Assembly: GCF_030814995.1 (NCBI RefSeq)
Contig: NZ_JAUSVX010000013.1
Location: forward strand, 62,001 to 126,000
Direction: 5' to 3'
DNA from: Labrys wisconsinensis
Lineage (GTDB): Bacteria; Pseudomonadota; Alphaproteobacteria; Rhizobiales; Labraceae
Length of the DNA: 64,000 nt
A program made the translations under genes and the position numbers. Below the pieces are notes generated by a model. The model was not told where the DNA came from, did not search any database, and worked only from the letters and a program-made list of their open reading frames with translations. Below, one piece after another: positions 16,783-25,570 of this stretch (positions are counted from its first letter, which is position 1; each line of letters begins with the position of its first letter).

Positions 16783-18519
16783 TCAGTGCCAGAGGTTGGT
16801 GCGGGCGAGGTCGACGAGCTCGTCGCCGCGGCCGCTGAACACGGCCTTGAGCATGTAGAGCGTGAAGCCCTTGGCCATGTCGGCCGTCACCGCCGGCGGG
16901 ATCGGCAGCTCGGTGCGCGCCACCACCGCGTCGACCAGCACCGGCCCGTCATGGGCGAGCGCCGCGGCGATGCCGCTCTCGACCTCGGCGGGGTCCTCCA
17001 GCCGGATGCCGCGGATGCCGACCGCCTCGGCCATGGCGGCGAAGTTGGGATTGGCGAGCTCGGTCCCCGTGGGCAGGAAGCCGGTCGACTTCTGCTCGAT
17101 CTCGATGAAGCCGAGGGCGCCGTTGTTGAAGACGACCACCTTGGCCGGCAGGCCGAGCTGGGTCAGGCTGAGGAGGTCGCCCATCAGCATGGCGAAGCCG
17201 CCGTCGCCGGAAAGCGAGACGACCTGGCGCCCGGGAAAGGCCGCCTGGGCGCCGATGGCCTGCGCCATGGCATTGGCCATCGAGCCGTGCCAGAATGAGC
17301 CGAGCAGCCGGCGCTTGCCGTTCATGGCGAGGTAGCGCGCCGCCCAGACCGTGGGCAGGCCGACGTCGCAGGTGAAGATTGCATCCGCCGCCGCCCGGTC
17401 GCTGATCGCCTTGGCGACCTGCTGGGGATGGATCGGCCGGCGCCCCGGGCGGCCGGCGGCGAGGGCGTCGAGGTCGCCGCGTGCGCGACGATAATGCACC
17501 ACCGCCTTGTCGAGATGGGCGCGATCTGTCTTCTCGGTGAGGAGCGGCAGCAGCGCTTCGATCGTCGCCCGGACGTCGCCGACCACGCCGAGATCGACCG
17601 GCGCGCGGCGGCCGATCTGCTCGGGACGGATGTCGACCTGGGCGATGCGCGCCGAGCCCCCGGCGGGATAGAACTGGCGATAGGGAAAGTCCGTGCCGAG
17701 CATCAAGAGCACGTCGCAGTCGAACATGGCGTAATAGCCGGAGGAGAAGCCGATCAGGCCGGTCATGCCGACGTCGTAAGGGTTGTCCCAGGCGACGTGC
17801 TCCTTGCCGCGCATGGCGTGCACCATCGGCGCCTTGAGCCGTTCGCCCAGCGCCAGCAGCGCCTCGTGCGCGCCGGCGCAGCCCGAGCCGCACAGGAGCG
17901 TGACGCGGCGGCCGGCGTTGAGGATCGCGGCGAGCTGCCCGAGCTCGGCCGGCGCCGGCGTCACCACCGGCCGTGCCGGCAGGAGGCCCGCGGGCTTGGG
18001 CGCCGGCGCCTCGGCCGCCTTGCGCAGCGCCACGTCGCCGGGCATCACCACCACCGAGACGCCGCGCCTGCCCACCGCCTCGCGGATGGCGATCTCGAGC
18101 ACGCGCGGCATCTGGGCCGCGTCGGCGACCAGCTCGCTGTAATGGCTGCATTCGCGGAAAAGGTCCTGCGGATGCGTCTCCTGGAAATAGCCCGAGCCGA
18201 TCTCGGACGAGGGGATGTGGGCGGCGACGGCCAGCACCGGCACGCGCGAGCGGTGGCAGTCGTAGAGGCCGTTGATCAGGTGCAGGTTGCCGGGCCCGCA
18301 GCTGCCGGCGCACACCGCCAGGGCGTCGGTGAGGTGCGCTTCGGCGCCGGCGGCGAAGGCGGCGACCTCCTCGTGGCGGACATGGATCCATTCGATCCGG
18401 CCCTGGCGGCGCAGCGCATCGGTGAGGCCGTTGAGGCTGTCGCCGACCACCCCGTAGATCCGCTTCACGCCCGCGGCGGCCAGGGTGGCGGCGAACTGGT
18501 CGGCGACGGTCTCGGCCAT
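16783..18519 (-). CDS. poxB: pyruvate dehydrogenase (quinone), thiamine-diphosphate dependent
   Basis: A 578-residue peripheral membrane flavoenzyme that oxidises pyruvate to acetate and CO2, passing electrons to ubiquinone. It has the three-domain ThDP fold: an N-terminal pyrimidine domain with the catalytic Glu ([10 protein letters not shown]), a central FAD domain, and a C-terminal PP domain with the GDG...N motif ([12 protein letters not shown] to VFNN). The last 25 residues ([19 protein letters not shown]) match the lipid-activated tail of E. coli PoxB, which separates it from acetolactate synthase and indolepyruvate decarboxylase. It is convergent with the efe genes and upstream of no close partner. 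Confidence 0.9.
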   Translation of the reverse strand: MAETVADQFAATLAAAGVKRIYGVVGDSLNGLTDALRRQGRIEWIHVRHEEVAAFAAGAEAHLTDALAVCAGSCGPGNLHLINGLYDCHRSRVPVLAVAAHIPSSEIGSGYFQETHPQDLFRECSHYSELVADAAQMPRVLEIAIREAVGRRGVSVVVMPGDVALRKAAEAPAPKPAGLLPARPVVTPAPAELGQLAAILNAGRRVTLLCGSGCAGAHEALLALGERLKAPMVHAMRGKEHVAWDNPYDVGMTGLIGFSSGYYAMFDCDVLLMLGTDFPYRQFYPAGGSARIAQVDIRPEQIGRRAPVDLGVVGDVRATIEALLPLLTEKTDRAHLDKAVVHYRRARGDLDALAAGRPGRRPIHPQQVAKAISDRAAADAIFTCDVGLPTVWAARYLAMNGKRRLLGSFWHGSMANAMAQAIGAQAAFPGRQVVSLSGDGGFAMLMGDLLSLTQLGLPAKVVVFNNGALGFIEIEQKSTGFLPTGTELANPNFAAMAEAVGIRGIRLEDPAEVESGIAAALAHDGPVLVDAVVARTELPIPPAVTADMAKGFTLYMLKAVFSGRGDELVDLARTNLWH

Positions 18520-18610
18520 GATGCTTCTCCGTGTCGGGCGTGGTGGGCGGCAGCTGCGCGACGGCCCCGGGCCGATGCCGGCGGGGCTCGGAGCCGTCCG
18601 GTGGAAGAGG

Positions 18611-19183
18611 TCAGGCGCTGCGGCCGGCCTCGAACAGAAACCAGGTCCGCCGCTCCGCCTCGTCGATCCAGGTCTCGATCAGGCTGGCGGTGGCGACGTC
18701 CTCGTATTCGTCGCATAGATCATGCGCCTCGCGCAGCCGCTGGACCAGATCCTTGTTGTCCTCGCGCAGCTCGGCCAGCATGCCGGTCGGGGTGACGAAA
18801 TCGGCATCGTTGTCGGCGACGCGCTGCAGGCGGGCGATATGGCCGATGGAGCGGATGGTGGTGCCGCCGATCTTGCGCACCCGCTCGGCGATATCGTCTG
18901 TCGTGGCGAAGATCTGCTCGGCCTGCTCGTCCAGGAGGAGGTGGTAGTCGCGGAAATGCGGGCCGCTGACGTGCCAATGGAAATTCTTGGTCTTGACGTA
19001 GAGAGCGAACGTGTCGGCCAGCAGAGCGTTCATCGCGCCGGCGATGTCGCGCACCGCATTGGAGCCGAGGCTGGTGGGCGTGGCGAGCGCCGCCTTGCGG
19101 CGGGCCTTGGCGCCGGCGAGCTTGCCGTCGGCCGGGGCGTCGCTCTTGTCCTCTGAAGGCTTGGCGGAGGCTTTCTTGGCCAT
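18611..19183 (-). CDS. dps: Dps-family ferritin-like DNA protection protein
   Basis: A 190-residue mini-ferritin that forms dodecamers, oxidises Fe2+ with H2O2 and protects DNA. The ferroxidase signature [21 protein letters not shown] is complete (His, His, Asp, Glu ligands). It carries a basic N-terminal extension of about 35 residues ([11 protein letters not shown]..., [10 protein letters not shown]) of the type that binds DNA in E. coli Dps. AGGAG lies upstream of ATG 19183. Position next to the efe operon and poxB suggests a stationary-phase and iron theme, though it has its own gap and probably its own promoter. Confidence 0.93.
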   Translation of the reverse strand: MAKKASAKPSEDKSDAPADGKLAGAKARRKAALATPTSLGSNAVRDIAGAMNALLADTFALYVKTKNFHWHVSGPHFRDYHLLLDEQAEQIFATTDDIAERVRKIGGTTIRSIGHIARLQRVADNDADFVTPTGMLAELREDNKDLVQRLREAHDLCDEYEDVATASLIETWIDEAERRTWFLFEAGRSA

Positions 19184-19402
19184 GGTCGTCTCCTGTCAGG
19201 GTTGTGCGCATCCGGGGCCTGTGCCGCCGGACCGTCGATGTCGAAGGGCGCTTTCGGAAGGGGAGACAGCAGGAAAGGGACCTTCGTGCCCGCGACGGCC
19301 CGGGACCGGGAACGCGCAGCCGGCGCTTCCGTTCCCGAGCCGTCGAGGCACCGAACTATCGGATTCGGTCGCGTTTCGCGCAAGAGTGGTATGCGGGTCC
19401 GG

Positions 19403-21073
19403 TCAAGCCGGGGCGCGCCGGTCCTCGCGCAGCATCGCCGCCCCCTTCTCCGCGATCATCAGCGTCGGGGCGTTGGTATTGCCGGACGTGATGGTGGGCA
19501 TGATCGAGGCGTCGATCACCCGCAGCCCGTCGATGCCGTGCACGCGCAGGCGCGTGTCCACCACCGCGCCGGGGTCCGCCCCCATGCGGGCGGTGCCGAC
19601 GGGATGGAAGATGGTGGTGCCGATGACGCCGGCGGCGGCCGCGAGCTCCTCGTCGGCGGCGAGCTCCGCCCCGGGCTTGACCTCCTCCGGCTCGTGCCGG
19701 CGCAGCGGCTCGGCCGCCAGGATGCGGCGGGTGAGGCGGATGGCGGCCACCGCCACCTGCCGGTCGCCCGATGTCGAGAGGTAGTTGGGCCGGATCGCCG
19801 GGGCGGCGTCGAAGCCCGGCGCGACGGCATGGACCGAGCCACGGCTTTCGGGCCGCAGATGGCAGACGCTGGCGGTGATGGCGGGAAAGCGGTGCAGCGG
19901 CTCGCCGAACCGGTCCAGCGACAGGGGCTGGACGTGATATTCGAGGTCGGCCGTCTCCAGCCCCGGATGGGACTTGGCGAAGGCGCCGAGCTGGCTCGGC
20001 GCCATGGCCATCGGGCCGCGCCGGCGCGAGAGATATTGCCAGGCGATGCCCGCCTTGCCGTGCCAGCTGGCGGCGACCTCGTTGAGCGTCAGGGCGTGCT
20101 TGACCCGGTAGATCAGGCGCAGCTGCAGATGGTCCTGCAGGTTCTCGCCGACGCCGGGCAGGTCGTGCGCCGGATCGATGCCGAGCTCGCGCAGCCGCCC
20201 GCCCTGGCCGATGCCGGAAAGCTCCAGGAGCTGGGGCGAGCCGACGGCGCCGGCGGCGAGCACCACCGCGCCGCGGGCCTCGGCCGCCACCGGCTCGCCG
20301 CGCAGCCGGAAGGAGATGCCGGTCGCGCGGCGGCCGTCGAGGAGCACGCGCTCGGCCTGCGCATGGGTGAGGATGCGCAGGTTGGGCCGACGCCGCGCCG
20401 GCTTGAGGAAGGCCTTGGCGGTGTTGACGCGGATGCCGCTGCGCTGGGTCACCTGGAAATAGGCGATGCCGGTGTTGTCGCCGCGGTTGAAATCCCTCAC
20501 GCGCGGGATGCCGGCGGCGACCGCGGCGTCGCGGAAGGCATCGAGGATCGGCCAGTGCAGGCGCTGCTCCTCGATGCGCCATTCGCCGCCCGCCCCGTGC
20601 AGGGCGTCGGCGCCGTGGGCGAAGTCCTCGTGCTGCTTGAAATAGGGCAGCACCTCGTCCCAGCCCCAGCCGGCATTGCCGAGCTGGCGCCACTGGTCGT
20701 AGTCGCGGGCCTGGCCGCGCATGTAGATCATGCCGTTGATCGAGGAGCAGCCGCCCAGCACCTTGCCGCGGGGATAGCCGATCGCCCGGCCGCCGAGGCC
20801 CGGCTCCGGCTCGGTGCGGAAGCACCAATCGGTGCGCGGATTGCCGATGCAGTAGAGATAGCCGACCGGGATGTGGATCCAGGGATAGGTGTCGGGCCCG
20901 CCCGCCTCGAGCAGCAGCACGGTGACGCCGGGATCGGCCGACAGGCGGTTGGCGAGGAGGCACCCGGCCGTGCCGCCGCCGACGACGATATAGTCGTAGG
21001 CGCCGAGGCTTCTCCTCGCCGGCGCCGCCATGGCCGCGCCGGGCCGCTGCGCCGTGATGCCGTCCGCTCCCAT
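19403..21073 (-). CDS. GMC-family FAD oxidoreductase (choline-dehydrogenase-like)
   Basis: A cytosolic or membrane-associated flavoprotein of about 556 residues that oxidises an alcohol. The N-terminal dinucleotide fold is [13 protein letters not shown], with LLLEAGG at the end of the second strand. GMC signature 1 is [19 protein letters not shown], and the catalytic His lies in [11 protein letters not shown] near the C-terminus, followed by a late [15 protein letters not shown] segment. There is no betaine aldehyde dehydrogenase nearby, so the substrate is unknown. ATG 21073 has GGGGAGG upstream and is preferred to a TTG nine codons earlier. The promoter-side gap 21101-21446 holds a large palindrome. 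Confidence 0.9.
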   Translation of the reverse strand: MGADGITAQRPGAAMAAPARRSLGAYDYIVVGGGTAGCLLANRLSADPGVTVLLLEAGGPDTYPWIHIPVGYLYCIGNPRTDWCFRTEPEPGLGGRAIGYPRGKVLGGCSSINGMIYMRGQARDYDQWRQLGNAGWGWDEVLPYFKQHEDFAHGADALHGAGGEWRIEEQRLHWPILDAFRDAAVAAGIPRVRDFNRGDNTGIAYFQVTQRSGIRVNTAKAFLKPARRRPNLRILTHAQAERVLLDGRRATGISFRLRGEPVAAEARGAVVLAAGAVGSPQLLELSGIGQGGRLRELGIDPAHDLPGVGENLQDHLQLRLIYRVKHALTLNEVAASWHGKAGIAWQYLSRRRGPMAMAPSQLGAFAKSHPGLETADLEYHVQPLSLDRFGEPLHRFPAITASVCHLRPESRGSVHAVAPGFDAAPAIRPNYLSTSGDRQVAVAAIRLTRRILAAEPLRRHEPEEVKPGAELAADEELAAAAGVIGTTIFHPVGTARMGADPGAVVDTRLRVHGIDGLRVIDASIMPTITSGNTNAPTLMIAEKGAAMLREDRRAPA

Positions 21074-21241
21074 CCCGCTCCGCCTCCCCGCGCGCTTCAA
21101 GACGGCGCGCCGGGCGAGACTATAGCGTGCAGCGCGGGGCCGTCGACGGGGTGCTGCCTATCAAGCCGGCGCACCGCCCATGACGAACTCGGCGCGGGAA
21201 GAACGGCCGCCTCCGCTGTGGACATTCAAGGATCGTGGTGT

Positions 21242-21354
21242 TCGCGTGGATGGCCGGATCAAGTCCGGCCATGACGGTCGCGGGTGGGATGACCGTTGTC
21301 GTTCTTGCCGCAACGGTTCCGTCATGGCCGGACTTGATCCGGCCATCCACGCGA
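21242..21354. repeat. REPIN-like element, perfect 36-bp inverted repeat
   Basis: The left arm at 21242-21277 contains GGATCAAGTCCGGCC. The right arm at 21319-21354 is its exact reverse complement over all 36 bases. Inside, ACCGTT and AACGGT pair again at the top of the 41-base loop. Each arm is itself palindromic around GGCCGGA...TCCGGCC. Degenerate relatives are at 10770-10800 and 11067-11140. It lies between two leftward genes (thiolase and GMC oxidoreductase). Confidence 0.9.
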
Positions 21355-21446
21355 TCACAGGAGAGGCAGAGCAGTGCGCCACCGAGCGGGCGAGTGCGCA
21401 CCAAGCAGGGGCGCGCCGACGAAACCTCGACCGTCCTGAGCCGCCC

Positions 21447-22625
21447 TCACAGCGCCTCCAGCGCCAGGGCGATGCCCTGGCCGCCGCCGATGCAGAGCGT
21501 GACCAGGCCACGGCGCTGGCCGTCGCGGCGCATGGCGTGGAGCAGGCGCGTCGCCAGCACCGCGCCGGTGGCGCCGATGGGGTGGCCGTGGGCGATGGCG
21601 CCGCCCTCGACATTGACAATGTCGTGCGGCAGGCCGAGCTCGCCGGCGACGGCGAGCGGGATCGCGGCATAGGCCTCGTTGATCTCGACCCGGTCGATAT
21701 CGGCGAGGCGCCAGCCGGCCCGCGCCAGGGCGGTGCGCACCGCCGGCACCGGGCCGAGGCCGAACATCCCCGGCTCGACCGCCGCCACGCCATAGGCGAC
21801 GAGCCGGCCGATGGGCTCGATCCCCCGCGCCTCGGCGAAGCCGCGCTCGGCCAGCACCATGGCGGCGGCGCCGGAATTGAGCCCGGGCGCATTGCCGGCG
21901 GTGATGGTGCCGTTCTCGCGGAAGGCCGGACGCAGGCCGGCGAGCACCGCGAGGGTGGTGTCGGGACGCGGGGCCTCGTCCCGGGCGAAGCGGAGCGTGC
22001 CCTTGCGGCCCTTGACCTCGACCGGAACGATCTCGGCCTCGAAGCGCCCGGCGGCCGCAGCCGCGACGAAGCGCTGCTGCGAGCGCTCGGCCCAGCGGTC
22101 CTGCGCCTCCCGCGTGATCTGCTTCTCGGCCACCAGGTCCTCGGTGTGCCAGCCGGAATGGCGGCCGGAGAAGGCGTCGTTCAGCCCGTCGAGCAGCATG
22201 CTGTCGAGGATCTCGGCATGGCCCATGCGGTAGCCCCAGCGTCCGCCCGCGACGAGATAGGGCGCCCGGTCCATGTTCTCCATGCCGCCGGCGATCATGG
22301 CCTCCGTCTGGCCGAGCCAGATCTCCTGGGCGGCCGTGACCATGGCCTGCGCGCCGGAGCCGCAGACGCGGTTGACGGTCAGGGCCGGCACGCCGACCGG
22401 CAGGCCGCCGCCGATCGCTGCCTGGCGGGCCGGGTTCATACGGTTGCCGGCCTGCACGACATGGCCCATGACCACGCCGCCGACGGCCTCCGGGGCGAGG
22501 CCGGAGCGGGCCAGGGTCTCGCGCACCACGGCGGCGCCCAGCTCGGTCGCCGGCATGGTCTTGAGGCTGCCGTCATAGGTGCCGATGGCGGTGCGCACCG
22601 CAGCGGCGATCACGACGTCGGGCAT
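21447..22625 (-). CDS. thiolase (acetyl-CoA acetyltransferase / 3-ketoacyl-CoA thiolase)
   Basis: A 392-residue cytosolic thiolase. It has the acyl-enzyme Cys in NRVCGSGAQAM (about residue 89), GHPIGATGA with the catalytic His (about 349), and C-terminal Cys in TLCIGGGQG (about 379). Length and motifs fit AtoB/PhaA or FadA types; without a phaB or fadB neighbour I cannot choose. It starts 23 bases after the upstream ketosynthase gene, with GGAAAGGA before ATG 22625. The two genes form an operon divergent from an HxlR regulator and may belong to one condensation pathway. Confidence 0.92.
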   Translation of the reverse strand: MPDVVIAAAVRTAIGTYDGSLKTMPATELGAAVVRETLARSGLAPEAVGGVVMGHVVQAGNRMNPARQAAIGGGLPVGVPALTVNRVCGSGAQAMVTAAQEIWLGQTEAMIAGGMENMDRAPYLVAGGRWGYRMGHAEILDSMLLDGLNDAFSGRHSGWHTEDLVAEKQITREAQDRWAERSQQRFVAAAAAGRFEAEIVPVEVKGRKGTLRFARDEAPRPDTTLAVLAGLRPAFRENGTITAGNAPGLNSGAAAMVLAERGFAEARGIEPIGRLVAYGVAAVEPGMFGLGPVPAVRTALARAGWRLADIDRVEINEAYAAIPLAVAGELGLPHDIVNVEGGAIAHGHPIGATGAVLATRLLHAMRRDGQRRGLVTLCIGGGQGIALALEAL

Positions 22626-22648
22626 GGCATGTCCTTTCCTGGAGAGGC

Positions 22649-23929
22649 TCAGGCCGGCCAGCGGCGGAGGATGACGGCGGCATTGACGCCGCCGAAGCCG
22701 AAGCCGTTCGAGATGGCGTATTCGACCGGGGCTCGGCGGGCCTGCGGGCCGATCAGGTCGAGGCCCTCGGCCGCCGGATCGGGGTTGAGCAGGTTCAGGG
22801 TCGGCGGCAGCAGGCCGTCGCGCAGGGCGAGCACGGTGAACGCCGCCTCGAGCCCGCCGGCGGCGCCGAGGAGATGGCCGGTCGCCGACTTGGTGGAGGA
22901 AATCGCCGGTCCGCGCCCGGCGCCGAACACGGCGCGGATGGCGGCGAGCTCGCCGGCATCGCCCACCCCCGTCGAGGTGGCATGGGCGTTGAGATAGCCG
23001 ATGGCCTCGGGCGCGAGGCCGGCCATGGCCAGCGCCGCCCGCATGGCGCGCTGCGCCCCGGCGCCGTCGGGCGGCGAGGCGGTGATGTGGTGGGCGTCGG
23101 CGCTGGTGCCGTAGCCGACCAGCTCGGCCAATGGGATTGCCCCGCGCGAGCGGGCATGGGCCAGCGTCTCGATCACCAGCACGGCGGCGCCCTCGCCCAT
23201 GACGAAGCCGTCGCGGTCCCGGTCGAAGGGGCGCGAGGCCTCGTCCGGCCGGTCGTTGAAGCCGGTGGAGAGGGCCCGGGCCGCGGCGAAGGCGCCGAGC
23301 GACACCCGGTCGATGCAGGCCTCGGCGCCGCCGCAGACGGCGACATCCGCCTCGCCGCTGCGGATCAGGCGCAGGCCGTCGCCGATCGCCTGCACGCTGG
23401 CGGCGCAGGCCGTCACCGGCGCGCCGAGCGGGCCCTTGAAGCCGTGGCGGATCGAGACGTGGCCCGCCGCGAGGTTGACCAGGAAGGAGGGCACGGTGAA
23501 GGGCGAAAGCCGCCGCGCGCCGCGCTCCTCGACCGTGCGCACGGCCTCGCCGATGGCGGGAAAGCCGCCGATGCCGGAGGCGATGATGGTGGCGGTGCGC
23601 TCCCGCGCCGCCTCGTCCACCGGGGCCCAGCCGGCCTGCGCCACCGCCTCGTCGGCGGCGCCGAGCGCGAGATGGATGAAGCGGTCCATCTTCTTGCGCT
23701 CCTTCGCCGGCACGACGGCCTCGAGGTCGAAGCCGTGCTCGTCCTCGGCGCGCGAGGGCACGATGCCGGCGACCTTGGCCTCGACGTCCGGGACCAGCGC
23801 GTCGGGCAGGCGGCGGATGCCGGAGCGGCCCTCGACCAGGCGACGCCAGACGGTCTCGACGCCGGCACCGAGCGGGGCGACCACGCCCATGCCGGTCACG
23901 ACGATCCTGGCGGCATCGGCAGCCTGCAT
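22649..23929 (-). CDS. beta-ketoacyl-ACP synthase II (FabF type)
   Basis: A 426-residue condensing enzyme that elongates acyl-ACP with malonyl-ACP. The Cys-His-His triad is intact: VTACAASVQAIGD (about residue 170), LNAHATSTGVGD (about 310), and KSATGHLLGAAGG (about 345). The GFGFGGVN glycine-rich end is present. No acpP or fabG lies alongside, so this is an accessory paralogue rather than the housekeeping fabF. It is the first gene after the palindromic control region and is followed at once by a thiolase. Control by the divergent HxlR protein is inferred from layout. Confidence 0.9.
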   Translation of the reverse strand: MQAADAARIVVTGMGVVAPLGAGVETVWRRLVEGRSGIRRLPDALVPDVEAKVAGIVPSRAEDEHGFDLEAVVPAKERKKMDRFIHLALGAADEAVAQAGWAPVDEAARERTATIIASGIGGFPAIGEAVRTVEERGARRLSPFTVPSFLVNLAAGHVSIRHGFKGPLGAPVTACAASVQAIGDGLRLIRSGEADVAVCGGAEACIDRVSLGAFAAARALSTGFNDRPDEASRPFDRDRDGFVMGEGAAVLVIETLAHARSRGAIPLAELVGYGTSADAHHITASPPDGAGAQRAMRAALAMAGLAPEAIGYLNAHATSTGVGDAGELAAIRAVFGAGRGPAISSTKSATGHLLGAAGGLEAAFTVLALRDGLLPPTLNLLNPDPAAEGLDLIGPQARRAPVEYAISNGFGFGGVNAAVILRRWPA

Positions 23930-23970
23930 GGAGCACTCCCGTGTTCGACCGCATCGGGTGCGGCAGACAG

Positions 23971-24017
23971 GACCCTAGGCCAGTGGATTGCATGATGCAA
24001 GTTACTGGCCTAGGGTC
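23971..24017. promoter_or_regulatory. 47-bp nested palindrome, probable HxlR operator
   Basis: Outer arms GACCCTAGGCCAGT (23971-23984) and ACTGGCCTAGGGTC (24004-24017) are exact reverse complements over 14 bp. Inside, TTGCAT/ATGCAA (23988-24000) forms a second 6-bp palindrome around G23994. Both share one centre. It lies in the 138-base gap between the leftward ketosynthase/thiolase genes and the rightward HxlR gene, so a dimer or pair of dimers of that regulator is the obvious ligand. Confidence 0.8.
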
Positions 24018-24067
24018 CGCGGACGGCTATGGTCGGCCGGAGCCAGCCCGCCCCGGAGGTCCCCGGC

Positions 24068-24556
24068 ATGAAGCGCAAGACGTTCGGCGAGATGCAGTGC
24101 CCGATCGCTCGCGGCCTCGAGCGGGTGGGCGACTGGTGGAGCATCCTGATCCTGCGCGAGGCCTTCTACGGTCTCAGCCGCTTCGACGAGTTCCAGGCCT
24201 CGCTCGGCATCGCCACCAACACGCTGGCCCGCCGGCTCAAGACCCTGGTCGAGGCCGGGCTGCTGGAGCGCCGGCGCTACAGCGAGCACCCGCCGCGCGA
24301 GGACTACCTGCTCACCGCGCGCGGCCGCGACTTCCGCCCGGTACTGCTGGCCCTCACCGCCTGGGGCAACCGCCATTTCGCGCCGGAAGGGCACAGCATC
24401 GAGCTGGTCGATGCCGAGACCGGCGCACCGCTCGAGCCGGTTGTGGTCGACGCGGCCACGGGGCGGCCGCTGCTGCCCGGCCGCTCCCGCGTCGTCGCCG
24501 GCCCGGCGGCAAACGAAGCCATGCGCCGGCGCCTGGCCGAGCGGCCGTCGTTCTAG
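24068..24556 (+). CDS. HxlR-family winged-helix regulator
   Basis: A 162-residue DNA-binding protein. Residues 1-100 are the HxlR domain: CPIARGLERVGDWWSILILREAF, then the recognition helix region FDEFQASLGIATNTLARRLKTLVEAGLLERR. The C-terminal 60 residues (VDAETGAPLEPVVVDAATGRPL) resemble the extra domain found in some HxlR members. A Cys near the start (MQCPIARG) is the position used for redox sensing in several relatives. GGAGG precedes ATG 24068. It is probably autoregulated through the palindrome just upstream and represses the divergent ketosynthase/thiolase pair. Confidence 0.92.
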   Translation: MKRKTFGEMQCPIARGLERVGDWWSILILREAFYGLSRFDEFQASLGIATNTLARRLKTLVEAGLLERRRYSEHPPREDYLLTARGRDFRPVLLALTAWGNRHFAPEGHSIELVDAETGAPLEPVVVDAATGRPLLPGRSRVVAGPAANEAMRRRLAERPSF

Positions 24557-24735
24557 ACATCGTCGACCTGAGGATCGGACCCGCCGACGCATCGCCCGCC
24601 CTCGCCTGCGGCCGAACGCCGCGCCGTCCGTCCCCTACCGAAAAAAGCCGCGGGCCCCGCCTCCCATTCCCGCTGCCGCAGGCCGGCCGATGCGGGCTGA
24701 CATGCGCTGCGTCCGGCGTGAGGCGGAGATCGACC

Positions 24736-25557
24736 ATGCGGTTCAGCACGAGCCTTCCCGCGATCCCGCTCGTCGGCCTCCTGGCCGCCCTGGCCGGCGC
24801 CGCCACGCCCGCCCCGGCGCAGATGGCGCCGCCGACCTGGGGCAATCCGGATCAGCCCTGGGGAACGCGCCGGCCCGTGACCGCCGCGGACCAGGCGCGG
24901 ATCGCCAGCTACCGCTCCGGGCACAGGGCGCCGGCGTTCCAGACGGATTTCACCGACGCGGCCGCGCTGCAATTGCAATGGGCGCTGCAATCGGACGACC
25001 ATCCGGATCTCCAGGCCTGCCGCCAGCCGCAGAGCGTCATCGCCACCCCGGCCGGCCTGGAGCTCAAGACGCTGGCCGCCGTCGGCAAATGCCACGCCAG
25101 ATGGTCCACGGGCTTCCTGATCAGCCGGTCCAGCTATTCCTACGGCTTCTTCGAGGCCCGCTTCCGGGCGGCCGACATCAGCGGCCTCAACAACGCCTTC
25201 TGGCTCGTCAGCGCCAGCCATTTCGAGATCGACGTGGCCGAGGTGCATGAGCCCAACGACCTCGGCATGTCGCTGCACGACTGGACGACCAGCTCCGGCA
25301 CCTCGGTCGGCTTCGACAGCAAGCTCAAGGGCGATTTCTCCAGGGGCTTCCACGATTTCGGCGTGCTCTGGACCCCGACGGACATCGTCTACGAGGTCGA
25401 CGGCCGGGCGATCGCGGCGATCGCGACCCACGGGGCGATCGACAAGCCGGTGGACATCCGCTTTTCGACCGCGCTCGCCCCCTTTGCCGGCAAGGTCCCG
25501 GCCGACCCTGCCGGCCATGCCATGTCCGTCAGGTCCCTGCGCGTCTATCCGCTGTGA
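24736..25557 (+). CDS. exported glycoside hydrolase family 16 protein
   Basis: A 273-residue secreted enzyme. It has a signal peptide (MRFSTSLPAIPLVGLLAALAGAATPAPA) and then a GH16 beta-jelly-roll. The catalytic motif ExDxxE is visible as HFEIDVAEVHEP (about residue 172), preceded by the aromatic segment LNNAFWLVS. GH16 members cleave beta-1,3 or beta-1,3/1,4 glucans, agarose, carrageenan or porphyran; the subtype cannot be read by eye. GGAG lies upstream of ATG 24736. The next gene, an exported beta-helix protein, starts 13 bases later, so the two probably act together on one polysaccharide. Confidence 0.85.
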   Translation: MRFSTSLPAIPLVGLLAALAGAATPAPAQMAPPTWGNPDQPWGTRRPVTAADQARIASYRSGHRAPAFQTDFTDAAALQLQWALQSDDHPDLQACRQPQSVIATPAGLELKTLAAVGKCHARWSTGFLISRSSYSYGFFEARFRAADISGLNNAFWLVSASHFEIDVAEVHEPNDLGMSLHDWTTSSGTSVGFDSKLKGDFSRGFHDFGVLWTPTDIVYEVDGRAIAAIATHGAIDKPVDIRFSTALAPFAGKVPADPAGHAMSVRSLRVYPL

Positions 25558-25570
25558 CGAGGGAGGATCG

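Noticed and set aside
16783-18519. Acetolactate synthase as identity of the ThDP enzyme
   Set aside because: The C-terminal [18 protein letters not shown] tail and quinone-oxidase-like segments point to PoxB; no ilvN follows.
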